A stretch of DNA of 64,000 bases, from assembly GCA_977006965.1 (NCBI GenBank), contig OZ345353.1, positions 2,232,001 to 2,296,000 on the forward strand, given 5' to 3'. A program made the position numbers and the translations under genes. Source of the DNA: Phymatolithon calcareum. Lineage: Eukaryota > Rhodophyta > Florideophyceae > Hapalidiales. This document shows, piece after piece, positions 9,797 through 19,959 of the stretch. Under the pieces are notes generated by a model. It saw only the letters and a list, made by a program, of their open reading frames with translations. It ran no database searches and was not told the DNA's origin. Numbering within the stretch: position 1 is the first letter of the stretch; each line of letters begins with the position of its first letter.

Positions 9797-10603
9797 AACA
9801 AACGTTTTTCAGACAAGTCTTCGGGCCACTGGCACGAGGAAAGACGGATAGACTTCGCATAATATGTCGAATCCAAGCTGCTTCCCATCGACGGGAAATA
9901 CTAGCTTTCAAGATGCTGAGAAGGACCATGGCGAAAAAAGAAAAGTTTCTGATGCAAATACCAGAGAGAAGAAATTCAGAAGAGCTTCAAGCCACAAGTA
10001 ACGACATCTCATCGATGGAAACCAGAGAACCGTTTGATGAAGCGATGAAGCACATAATAGCGAACCAATCTGCAGAAGAACTGCGATCAGCATTCCTGAC
10101 AAAGGAAGGAGAGAGCCTTGAATCAAAGAGAAAGAGGAAAATTCCGTACGACAAGACAAGAGAACTCCCTGCAATACTCAAATTTCCACAACTGAAACGC
10201 AGGCAACTGGCGGTTCAGTACGCCTTTGGAAGATTTCCCCAAGTGTCTACCACACTGATGGCAGATAGATTCGGAAACAAAGTCAGACAGCACATGGAGA
10301 CCCTGGATCGCAACTTGTCAGTCTATGAACTCAAGGAAGATGACAGAGCGGCAACTGAGAAGGCATTAGATGACCTTTTGCTCTTCAGCAAAAGCATCAT
10401 CGAGAGTATGCAGCATGAAGAAGACCTGTACTGAAAGAAGAAGCGACGCCTCGAAACTGCTACGAAGAGCAATCAAAACAACCGAACACATGCTAGAGTC
10501 TCAGATATAATGCCAGGGATAAGAGTAGAGCCACCCTAGCGAGGGCAGCACCTGAGGAAGCCCTGCCCGTATATTTGTATGACTGCGGGGCTTAAAAAAT
10601 TGC
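9797..10603 (+). mobile_element. LINE B copy, 5'-truncated
   Basis: It begins abruptly inside the post-RT domain, continues through the stop at 10434 and ends with the LINE B 3' UTR and a short A-rich tail at about 10603. It is closely similar to the minus-strand copy at 62081-63697. It lies directly before an older related copy (10604-10860). Confidence 0.85.
9799..10434 (+). pseudogene. LINE B ORF2 C-terminal fragment
   Basis: An open frame of about 211 codons covers the region after the reverse transcriptase: FFRQVFG-LARGK, then RIICRIQAAS, then a Lys/Glu-rich helical tail ending at TGA 10434. The nucleotide-identical family member near 62.7 kb has lost this frame through small deletions at the same place, so this copy shows the ancestral frame better. 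No RT domain is present, so it cannot be active. Confidence 0.75.
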
Positions 10604-10860
10604 AATAAAAAACTATCCCGGCTATCGTCAGGTTTCCACAGCTGGCCATAAAATACGCAAGCGGTCGGTTCCCTCACGTGAGCACGACGTTAATATCGAA
10701 TACATTCGGAGCGGCAGCGGAGCATCAGCTGGAGACCGCACGCAAGGCTATGGAGAAATGATAACAACGGAAATGGTCTTGGACTCCTTATTACTCTCCA
10801 GCGTCACTATAATTGATAATATGGAAACGTCGAGTCCATTTATAAGGGACCAGACGATAT
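10604..10860 (+). mobile_element. old LINE B-related fragment
   Basis: Translation gives PAIVRFPQLAIKYASGRFPHVSTTL and, after a frame break, TTEMVLDSLLLSS-TIIDNME. Both align with the C-terminus of LINE B (PAILKFPQL, AFGRFPQVSTTLM, TEKALDDLLLFS). It is much more diverged than the adjacent copy. Confidence 0.6.
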
Positions 10861-11089
10861 ATTAGAATGAAAAAAGTTCCGAAAAGCTGCTCCTGTACAG
10901 TCTTAACACAGACTTGGCGAGAGAACACACGTTTTTTCGTCGATTTTGAGGAAGGTACTGCATAGGGAAATAGCGAAGGACCATACTTCAGAAACATGCT
11001 CGCAAACCCATGCCGAACTTGTAAGATAAGGTTCGACAGGCTGAATTAGTACTGAGGTGAGGGATCACTCGGGAATCCCCAGTGTCCTT
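10861..11089. other. unassigned sequence between LINE fragments
   Basis: There is no open frame of note and no clear repeat match. It may be the 3' UTR of the older LINE fragment. Confidence 0.3.
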
Positions 11090-11345
11090 CGTTACTTTGG
11101 GCAGTTAAATGGTTTTCTGTCGCTTCCCTCCGCGAAACCCGTCGTCATATATCGAAAGCTACCACGATCTAGCAGAAATGCTGTTGGAAACCCTCCAATG
11201 CAACCTAACGCAACCCAAGACGAATGAGGGAACAGAAGAGGAAGTGAAACAAGCGATGGACAAACTAATGATGCTAGAAAGTGAGATGAAAGAGGAGGTG
11301 ATGGAGGCGATATGCTGTAGTCTTCCCTGGGGACGAATTTGCAAA
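11090..11345 (+). mobile_element. LINE D-type repeat fragment
   Basis: It matches the reverse complement of about 61530-61780: the shared block encodes LLETLQ-NL-QP, then TEEEVKQAM-KLM-LE-EM-EE, followed by a common ctgtagtcttccct stretch. The copies diverge after about 11340. Confidence 0.6.
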
Positions 11346-12059
11346 CTATGCAGTCGGGAGTATCTATCTCACTCAGCAGTGAGGGTGTTACCGGTACAAA
11401 AATGCTCGGGCGTATCCGAAAGGGCAAAATCGTGGTCTGCCAACTGAGATTCCTGGGTGTCTTTTTGCGGCGCTCAGCCCCTTGAAAACAGTGAAGACAT
11501 ACAAGGGGTTGATGTAAGCAAGACGGGAGAACGCCATGTACCTGACGCCAAAAACCGCTATGTCAGAATTCGCCTTCTTTGCCGAATACATAATGCCGAA
11601 CACAGGAGGGTCGATGTAGAGCTCAGAATGTTGCAACGAGTCAGATCGAAAAAATGACCGTCCCAATCGAGTAAAGAGACGTGGAGGAACTGCAATGGGT
11701 TAGTGCAGACATGTCTGCAATGTTTTATTTCGACCTTTCGAGACGACACAGAGCTTCCTCAAGCAAGGAGTTTTAGCAAAATCGTTGCGGAACTTGCTCT
11801 TCAAGGACGAAGAAGACATCTTGGAATCCAAGAGAATAGGAAATTTCCGCACGATGTGCAGGGATACACCCCGGAGAGCATCAGACTCCCGAAAACACGA
11901 CACCGCTAATTAGCGGTTAAGTGCGCATTCGGCCGGTTCCCCCCCCGCCCCCAATGAGCAAAACACTTCTCGCAGAAAAATTCGGTAATACCGTACCAAG
12001 TAACATGAGCAAGCTTGAGGAATACCTCGGAATATATCGGCCGACCCAAGAGGAGTCTA
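11346..12059 (+). mobile_element. old LINE B-related copy, interrupted by LINE C
   Basis: Broken frames align with LINE B: KTYKGLM-ARRENAMYLTP (about 11490), LRNLLFKDEEDILESKR (about 11780), and KCAFGRFP followed by LLAEKFGNTV (about 11920-11990). The copy ends at the LINE C insertion and resumes after it at 12652 (IIREKALDEITFS). Many stops are present. Confidence 0.6.
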
Positions 12060-12636
12060 GTTTGCCTTAAGCTTGGTAAGACGGAGGAAGTTCCTGGAGC
12101 TTACAGAAGAATACCAGGGAAAAGAAGAAGATCTAGAAGACGTATCAAAGGATATTTGGTATCTCGGGGAAGAGGAGCATCTTAAAGGAGCTCTGAAACA
12201 AGCGGAAGAAGGTATGGTGTCAAAAAAGCGACGCCTACAAGCAATAGTCAAAGTCTGGTCGTTGGAAGAAGAGGGTCGGACAGTTAAAATCCCGATCGGC
12301 GTACCGGACGACTTACCAGGAGTGCTATATATAAGGGACAGAACTGCGAGGTTGAGATGCCTGAGAGTCATTTTCAACAGAGTTCCTTTGTGGAGAAAAT
12401 CCATTATGGCGAAATACTTTTGGGACTGGTGTTGTGGTGGAGAATCGGTCTATGAAGATGGACCAGGAAACAGAATATGAATGCAAAAGACTTACTCGGG
12501 TCCTCACAGGGAGATAAATTCGAATTAAGGAGATATTAGAAGGAGAGTATAGAGATGAGTATCGAAAACAGCGAGAAGCTGCCCTGTTACTCAATTTGAG
12601 GCTTTGGGAGCTTTTAAAATAAATCAACATATATCC
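12060..12636 (+). mobile_element. LINE C copy with target-site duplication
   Basis: This 5'-truncated insertion is flanked by CCCAAGAGGAGTCTA (12045-12059) and CCCAAGAGGAATCTA (12637-12651), a 15-bp TSD with one change. It encodes a C-terminal part of the family ORF (12073-12480), then breaks through an extra T near 12415 and a small deletion near 12440. The 3' end reads gcttttaaaataaatcaacatat, as in the 50.6-kb copy. Confidence 0.85.
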
Positions 12637-12651
12637 CCCAAGAGGAATCTA

Positions 12652-12870
12652 TCATTAGGGAAAAAGCCCTCGACGAAATTACTTTTTCTCCATCGTCGAC
12701 ATGGAGAAGACAGGTCTTCAATAGAGCAGCGACCCTGAGCCTCATAGGAAATCTGGTCCGTGGACCCCAAGCTTTTCCCTCTACACTCTTTCCGTGGAGA
12801 GTTTCGCAGCTAGGGCTACTACGCTAACCCAGGTTACACAGATATGAATAGAGTATAGAAGCTACAGAAC
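12652..12870 (+). mobile_element. right part of the interrupted LINE B-related copy, then unassigned sequence
   Basis: The first ~45 bp continue the older LINE B frame (REKALDEITFS). Past about 12700 no similarity is visible. Confidence 0.4.
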
Positions 12871-12879
12871 TTAGGTGCT

Positions 12880-13170
12880 GGAACGCATCTCCCTTGCAGT
12901 CTCATGTCTGTTTCTGAGGGCGTTTAATAATTCTCTGGCCAGATAATTTTTCTTGCATTTATTTTTGAGGGGACTATTCATTCTGCTATGCAGGACTCTG
13001 AGGAGACCAGAGGTGGGTTTTTGTAGTCCACTGAATCGCGTTGCACCAAAAAAGAAACTATTCTTTAGACAGAATTCAGCCAAAACCTCTTGGCACTAGT
13101 AAAGTTGCCCAAAGCGTCAGCAGATGCATTGGTAACTTTTAAGCAAAAATCTATTTTTCTTCTTCTTCTT
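12880..13170 (-). repeat. repeat family F copy (long)
   Basis: On the minus strand it starts with a GAA-rich stretch, then gttaccaatgcatctgctgac, and continues to a block (acccacctctggtctcctca) shared with 25360-25385 (minus). About 200 bp of similarity to the 25.4-kb copy is visible, in the same orientation. Confidence 0.45.
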
Positions 13171-13761
13171 CTTTGCATCCCTCTGACCGATTTTAGAGGC
13201 ATTCTAAGAGAAAAATCCAATTCGGGCGAGAAATATGAAGCCGTAGGGCCGTCTGCAGAGATATTCACATTGCTCGAGAGCCGCATATCCAACGAAAATA
13301 AGAGCTATTCGGACTCTGTCTCTGAAGAAAGATACAATAAATGCATCCTTCTTCCAAGACAGAGTCCGAGTAGCTCAAACAAATATTGTTTGATCATGAT
13401 GATCTTCCCTCTACTACTTTTCTCAAGCGGGAATTCCATCGGATATGAACCATCTTCGTTTTGGAATTTTGCTATCAGGTGTTTGAGAAACAATTGTCCA
13501 ATCATCAACTTCCAGAAATTCTTAGATCTTGACTGCGTAAAGGTCCGTCATTGTGTACCTTGACTTCACAGAAATGGATTTTTTGCTTTTCGTTTCCTTT
13601 TAATACATTGCCGTTACAGCTCGAGTCAAATTCCATCTCATATGATATGCCGAGTCCTCCACGACTTCTGGAAGCACCTGTTCTCGCATTCCAATGGCGC
13701 TGAGCTTTTTTGCACTGTTTAAGGTTCCAGCATCAAACGTGGACTGAACTTCATCTCCACA
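13171..13761. other. no confident gene
   Basis: Overlapping short ORFs occur on both strands. The minus strand downstream of 13762 shows coding-like stretches (AGTLNSAKKLSAIGMREQV) broken by stops, suggesting a decayed ORF. Confidence 0.25.
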
Positions 13762-14165
13762 CTATTCAATATGCTTTCTGGCGATTAGACCCTTAGACTC
13801 ACTTCTTCTCGCACAGCCACGAGCAAGAGGAGACAGATCAACCAGAGATACATCAATATCTTCCACAGTTACGTCGCTTCCTGCTGATGATATGTGGATG
13901 TCACGAGTATGCAGAATTTCCAATGCCCTACGGATTGCCATCAGGTTAGCTTTTTTCTTCCGAGAATCGTCACATGGTTCAAAATGCTCTTGCAACCTTG
14001 TAGCGGAATGTGGACATTCCAGCTCCTCTGGCACGACGAGTTCCTCCTCATGCCCCGCATTGTTTGATCAGGCTGTTTGTTAAAGCAAAGCTTCTGCAAC
14101 CAACTGTGCATGATGCCATGCGAGCATGCCATTCTCTCGTATTTTTGGCTGGCCAAACAGGTCAA
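13762..14165 (-). pseudogene. decayed ORF of unknown family
   Basis: Two overlapping minus-strand frames (13941-14165 and 13762-14034) look like one reading frame split by a frameshift near 14050. The second frame has a Cys/His-containing start (ELECPHSATRLQEHFEPC) and a Lys-rich helix. It could be a zinc-binding domain or part of a transposon protein. I do not recognise the family. Confidence 0.25.
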
Positions 14166-14689
14166 CTATCGAGTTGAAGTTACACGCACAGCCACTACTT
14201 ACAGCAATAGTTTTCTCTCGAGATCCTCATTCCAGCTTCAGATTTAGTACTTTAGCCTGTTCAGTTTTTCCTTCCAACCGAAAGGGAGGAAAACAAAACA
14301 TCAACCCAGAACAAACACCTTAATAAACAAGGACGTCAACTTCTTGTTTCCACCCCGCTTCACTTGGTGATCTATCCAAGCAAGCAACCTCAGTTGGCTC
14401 TCTTTCCCGCGATCGCCACGATATCTTCCGTGGGTTCCCGGCATAGTATCCTCCTGTTGCATTCATATCATTCCGCGTCGGTGTACCCCCGACGCGTCAA
14501 GTCATCCATTTCGTCTTGCCGACACCGTCGGCATTCATGACGAATTTCATCACTGTTGAAGGTACGTTTTTGTTGGGGAATGTAGATACGTATCGCATGT
14601 CGGGCACTGTTGAAACTTCTAGTAGGATGACGTTTGCAAGGTCTCGGAGGAACCACTATTTTCCTCTATCCTGTTTTTTGATAACTTTT
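14166..14689. other. no recognisable gene
   Basis: The long plus-strand ORF beginning at 14516 is open here, but no RT similarity is visible before about 14690, so its first ~58 codons are probably not part of the LINE. Confidence 0.35.
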
Positions 14690-16011
14690 ATGGTGGCAAA
14701 AAATGTCGACCATGTTCAACTTGCTCGACTACTCAAGAAGAGGCTTCCTGCAACACTGGTCTCATGGGTTATGTGCTTTCTCCAACCTAGCATGATCTAT
14801 ACTCCTTTGGATGACCGAAATAATCGGTTTGTAATCAACAAAGGGGTCCCACAAGGATCACCACTATCACCGGCGCTATATAATATCTTCATGGACGTTC
14901 TTGCTGAGAGCTTGTCAAGAATTCCGTTTCATTATTCTAAAAGCCCGGCCACGTTTCTCGCGGACGACGTCATACTTCGCGCTTTTTCCCCAATAGGGCT
15001 TCAGTTGCTCCTGGACATCGCCTCGGACTGGGCCGCCTCTACCGAGATGGTCTGGAATACAAATGTCGGGAAGAGTTGCGTCATAACTCCCAATGGTGCA
15101 AACGAAAGCTTCAAATTCGTTCTTGCAAGAAAAGAAATCGAGACTGTGTCCGAAACTACATACATGGGCATCTCCATATCTTCGAACGGCGTCACAGAAA
15201 CCTCTACGCTTTCCAGAATAGATGCTGCGCAGAATCGACTGATGGTTCTAGGAAACATCGGACTCCACGGGAAAGGGTTCGCACCCTCGACATGCTTAAG
15301 ATATATAAGGCGCTCGTCCGTCCAATGACAGAGTATCTTCTCCCGTTCGCAGATCTGACGCGTAACATCCTTCACGCACAGGACGCCCTAGAGAGTAACC
15401 TGTTCTCTAGAATGTTCGGAACCTGGTGCAAGAATATGCAGGCCCGCTTTCGAGGAATATGCCGCCTGGAATCCATTCAACTACGCCAAGCGCATTTGAG
15501 CTCCAAGTTCATAACAGCACAGAAATTTCGAAGAAAACAGGCACTTGAGCTTCCCAAGGGCACAACACGACTGGCAATATTGAACGCGACAAACGATATG
15601 CTTCACAAAGCTCTTCTCTGTACCTCTATAGAGGAATTTGCACGCACCCTAGACTCTACGACAAGCGTAAACGCAAGAACGCTGAAGAACGCAAAAGAAG
15701 AATGGGAAGCATGTCTCCCTTCGAACGCCACAGGACGGGAGGGCCGGCGCCCTCCTCAGCCCATCAAGAACGAACTACCACCATTCCTCACCCTCAAAAA
15801 AGCGAAGCACAGGCTTCTTTGCACGCACTGGTTATTTCACCGCTTCCCATATCCCTGGCAAGAACAATCAAGAAACGAAGATTCCGAACTCGATGAAGCT
15901 CTCACAGTTATCTCAAAGTTAATGCCCAAGCAACGACTTTCCGATATTCAAAAAGAGATGCTGGAAATGGCAGTTGATACCGTCCAAAGAAAATGTCCGA
16001 AATCAAAATGA
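14690..16011 (+). pseudogene. LINE A reverse transcriptase, one frameshift
   Basis: The RT palm is clear: VINKGVPQGSPLSPALYNIFMD (about 14836-14900), then FLADDV, the catalytic F/Y-x-DD box, near 14955-14972. The thumb follows, with TYMGISIS. At about 15296 the frame shifts by one base: one frame ends at 15328 and the rest continues in the frame of 15076-16011 as LKIYKALVRP, then LFSRMFG and RGICRLES. It ends KRKCPKSK-like before TGA at 16011. Apart from the shift and the missing 5' half the copy is well preserved. No endonuclease or RNase H is in view. Confidence 0.85.
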
Positions 16012-16108
16012 AAACGTAAGCGAAGGATTGTAGCGCAACGAAAAGTCTCTCAGGTGCAATGATAATTGACTAAGGGAGCTTCAATAAAACAGAAATCCAT
16101 CCATCCAT
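14690..16108 (+). mobile_element. LINE A retrotransposon copy, 5'-truncated
   Basis: A non-LTR element, truncated inside the RT domain on the left. On the right it ends with a short 3' UTR, ttcaataaaacag, and a simple (atcc)n tail at 16090-16108. A second, shorter 3' end of the same family lies at 9443-9625 on the minus strand. Confidence 0.87.
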
Positions 16109-16876
16109 CCCTTCAAAAACGCAACCGACGAGATTTCCAGGAGGTGCATCTTGGAGCCTACCCGACAGTCCCCTCAAAATATGCTTTAAAAGATGCTAGC
16201 TCCGCGGTCTAAAATTAAGCCGCCGATTACGATCAAGCCTGTTGTCATCTCGACTCCTGCTGAAGAGCTGAACATTTCGCACATATGTTTGGAGCTTATT
16301 ATTCAACTTATCGGGGACTGCTCTCCGCTGATTGTGGCAATCTACCAGACCCAAAACGGATAGGCTAGGACCCATTGTACAAGCTGTGCCATTCGTTGGA
16401 GTGGGCGAACTACTTTACGACGAACGTGCCTAGTTCCATTCGAAGGTAAACTAGTCGACAAATTGTGTCGAGAGAAACTCATGGGAGGACTTCGATTGCC
16501 GGACAGTTAGGTTTTGCTTGAGTGAGCAACGTCTATGTCCATTAAAGAGAGAATGAGCACTAGCGAGGACAAGTGACAGAATTTATTTAGTACAAATTTC
16601 TCATTTACTTGCACGCCACAGTCACGGCGAGCGTCGCAATCAGCAACTGATTGTGAGAAAACTGAACCACACCAAAGGCACCTGCACGTGTATTCCGAAG
16701 GTGTACATCTTCATTAGTTTAATTGGTTATGAGAAAATTTCCTGAGACAGTGACCTGCAATGAGAAACAGAGTTCGTTGTGCAAACAGTTTCTTCCCTAT
16801 AACATTGCCACTACTCTCACCAAAAAAGCTTCGCCGCGGCCAAATCGAACACGCACTTTCCCCAGCGCCTCCCGTG
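16109..16876. other. unassigned; upstream region of the RING gene
   Basis: No repeat match and no long ORF. The final ~170 bp include an in-frame extension of the RING ORF (ATG at 16760), which I consider untranslated. Confidence 0.35.
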
Positions 16877-18049
16877 ATGGGGAACAGGAGCAGTCGCGCT
16901 GCAAAGGAGTCTCCTCCCGCGGCCGTGGTCGACGAGCCCGCCGACACAACCACAGTCGAAAAGCCTGCCTCCGCACATGAATCCGCGCCCGACTGCCCAA
17001 TCTGCTGGTTTCCCTGCAAAGAAACCTGTCGAACCACGTGCAACCATCACTACTGCTCCAGCTGCTTCAAGCTCATGCTGCAAGCCGGTGACGTTCCCTG
17101 CCGAGGCAGTTGCCCCATGTGTCGCCGACCTGTGTCACTCTTCTCCACAATTCTCCTCTCGTCCCTCTGCCCGCTGCAGCAACCGCAGCACCGCGACATC
17201 GCCGGTGCCACCTACGTCCAGTTCGGAGGACTTGGCATCGCCAGTTATCATTTCCCCACAAGTGACCCTCACACCGCCTACATTTCCTACGAATCCGCGC
17301 CAACAGAATGGGTCCTCGACGACGGCACACGCCCGCCTCCGCGTAAACCGTTCGAGAACGCGAGCTATGACGCCGACACCCGCACTTTTCGCGGCACCAT
17401 TTCCTGGCATGCGCCTGCGACATTCTACGGCGACGCGCGCAGGGAGTACGAGATGACATTCAGTGATAATTTCGCCTTCATTGCGGGCGGAGAAGTCACC
17501 GCGAATGACTCATCTGGAAAACGGAAACCGTTTGACCCTTCCGGCGATAGTCCATGCGGTACGCGGCGATACCCTGACACATTGTCGTATTGGCGGTATT
17601 CCCCACCGCCGAGCGATTTGGGCGGATGCGTGTTCATTCAAGCAGGGAAGGTTGGGTTAGCGTCGTACCATTTCGCGGCGGATGACCCGAGCAATGCATA
17701 CATTTCCTACGCAGCCGCGGACCCGGAGTGGATACTTGACGACGGTGAGCGTCCACCGGAGCGGAAGCCGTTTGAGAAGGCGATGTACGACCCTGAGAAG
17801 CGCACGTTTCGCGGGACGGTCCGCTGGCCGGCACCGGCGACATTTCAAGGTGATGCGCGGTGGGAGTACGAGATGGTGTTTTCTGAAAAGTTTGATATCA
17901 TTGCGGATGGGGAGGTTTGCACTTTTGGACCAAATGGGGATGTGCGCGACGTGCAGAGGTACGGAAGTGCGCTTACGTACGCGCGCAGAGTGGATGAGCG
18001 CGAAGAACTTGTTGCGACGCTTCGGTCACGATGGAACAATAATTTGTAG
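16877..18049 (+). CDS. RING-finger protein with two tandem C-terminal repeats
   Basis: A putative E3 ubiquitin ligase of 390 aa. I chose the ATG at 16877 because it gives MGNRSS, a good N-myristoylation signal (Gly2, Ser6). An in-frame ATG at 16760 would bury it. After a low-complexity linker there is a C3HC4 RING at residues 40-82: C40, C43, C55, H57, C60, C63, C79, C82. Two homologous units of about 130 aa follow (about 111-245 and 252-378), each with ASYHF, AYISY, EW-LDDG, RPP-RKPFE, FRGT-W-APATF-GDAR and YEM-FS, ending in an RRY/QRY-L-Y-R tail. I do not recognise the repeat family; a substrate-binding role is inferred. No intron is needed. GC is higher than in the surrounding TE DNA. Confidence 0.8.
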   Translation: MGNRSSRAAKESPPAAVVDEPADTTTVEKPASAHESAPDCPICWFPCKETCRTTCNHHYCSSCFKLMLQAGDVPCRGSCPMCRRPVSLFSTILLSSLCPLQQPQHRDIAGATYVQFGGLGIASYHFPTSDPHTAYISYESAPTEWVLDDGTRPPPRKPFENASYDADTRTFRGTISWHAPATFYGDARREYEMTFSDNFAFIAGGEVTANDSSGKRKPFDPSGDSPCGTRRYPDTLSYWRYSPPPSDLGGCVFIQAGKVGLASYHFAADDPSNAYISYAAADPEWILDDGERPPERKPFEKAMYDPEKRTFRGTVRWPAPATFQGDARWEYEMVFSEKFDIIADGEVCTFGPNGDVRDVQRYGSALTYARRVDEREELVATLRSRWNNNL

Positions 18050-19959
18050 TTGCTGAGACACGTGGCATTTGGAAAGGAAAAGGCTGCTGGGTTGCACGTT
18101 GGGTACTGTACAGTAAACAATTTCGATGAAATCAAGCAGAGTTAGCGCTAGCTTCAGTCCCGCGTGTTGAGCGTCTCTCTCTCTGGACGGCGGTTGCGGT
18201 TGCATGTTTAGCAGACAGCAGGGAACGTAGAGATCAGGCATTGTGGCGAGATAACACGATGATCAGTGCGGCACAAAATGTTGGCTTCACCGAACAAGAA
18301 GTCTTCTATTTGATCTATGTGTTGCACGAGACGCGACGCAGGTGTAACCTCGCGAGCGAATCCAGTTTTGATGTCTAATCCATTCGTGAACACCCCGATC
18401 ACCGGGGATGACTAGCAGTGGACCAGACATGACATTCTAGTGGTGTGAGAGCTGATCGAGTTGCCCAGTCGAGAGGTATTGAACTGCAAGTGATTCCACA
18501 CCATAATTTTAACAACGTATGGTTAAAATCAAAGAGATCGTGCGGTGTGGAAGTTGCACGCCAATCGCGAGTTTCGCATTAATACCAAGCCTGGGACAAG
18601 TGCACTGTAGAACATTTTACCGCACATTTGAGCTTGTGGAGAAATCTTTTCAGACGGCTTGTGTGCCGAACAAGCAGAGGAATGCAGTCGATCGCTGGCG
18701 GTCTCTAGATCAATGTCTCGACGGAGTTTTCCACGACTGATTTGAAATATCATTACAGTCCGTCGCATGCCAATGTTTGCCGTGACTTTTGGGTACATTG
18801 CATGTTGAAATAGTTCTTCTGGAGAGCGTCGTAATACAGACAGCTGTTGCTAATGTACACGGAAAAGTTGCGGGAATACATCAGAAAACAAAATTGGTGG
18901 ACCTTGAAAGAGCCGTAGAACCCGAAATCTGTCAGCGCCCGCTGAGATATGTTCCTAGAAATATCGTCCATCGCATATCTCTTTTAAGAGCTACTGAAGA
19001 CCTGGGCGTATTTGAATGGGCACTCTTGAACTTGCCGTATTTCACTTACCCGTGTTACTTCAAATCATCTATCGTTGAACACGTTCCAACGCAATCACTT
19101 GAATCCCGGAGATTGCTTCTTCTGCTTGCGTCTTATAATTGCCCAGCCACCCTCTGATTATAGTCTGCGATCGGGCCGTCGCCGCACGAACTCACCAACC
19201 GCCTCCTAGGCAGGAACAAATCTGATCGGATATTTCACGAAAGTTTCCACAACGACGCAATTTGATCGTTGCTATATTCTTCACATAACAGAATATGCCG
19301 ATAGTTCCGTATGAGGAAATGGTGTGGGCGTGTTAAAAACTCTCACCATCTCTGTTACCATCGGACTGTAACGGGCAATACTGCGGTCGGAGATTGAGTC
19401 CATCATACCAACGTCGTCGTTCACATTACCCCGATTGCGCAATTGCAGGCCCCTACCGACGTGTCACCACTCACAGCACCCCCGTCATGCGGGTGTGTAT
19501 AATAATTTTCGAAAAAATTGCAACGTCAACCAACAGTTCCGCATGTTGGTCACGAGCAAAACCCGTTCTCGTCGAGAACATCCAATCCAATGTGCGATGG
19601 CTAGACACGAATTGATGGCTAGGGTAAAAATCAATTCTCCACCCGGAATGTGCGGTCTGTGCGATACTGAGGTATCCACGCAACGTCTCTGTTCAAAATA
19701 TCGTCTGACAGAGTAACTAATACCATTTTCCACCAAGCAACTTGCCTGGCTACACCAATACCATCAATTCCCACCGTCGCACCGACGCTGTCCTGTCATA
19801 TTCATGATCTCCCTCATTGCCCAGCCCACTACCTTTAACCACAATTAACCATCCCCGCATCTCTCCCATCTCAACACACCTCGCAAACTTCCGCCCTCTG
19901 CACCGTCGTCGTCACCCCCCATCAGAGACACCCATCCATCCTCGACCAAATCCCCCGTC
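18050..19959. other. intergenic, no recognisable gene
   Basis: Several short ORFs occur on both strands (for example minus 18208-18402 and plus 18789-19157) without known domains. The last ~150 bp before the ATP-grasp start are pyrimidine-rich (many CCC/TCC tracts), typical of a 5' UTR or promoter-proximal segment. Confidence 0.4.

Noticed and set aside
14516-14690. N-terminal extension of the LINE A ORF
   Set aside because: The frame is open, but no RT or endonuclease similarity is visible and the element is probably 5'-truncated near 14690.
16760-16876. Upstream ATG for the RING protein
   Set aside because: It adds 39 residues of low-complexity sequence and hides a good N-myristoylation start at 16877.
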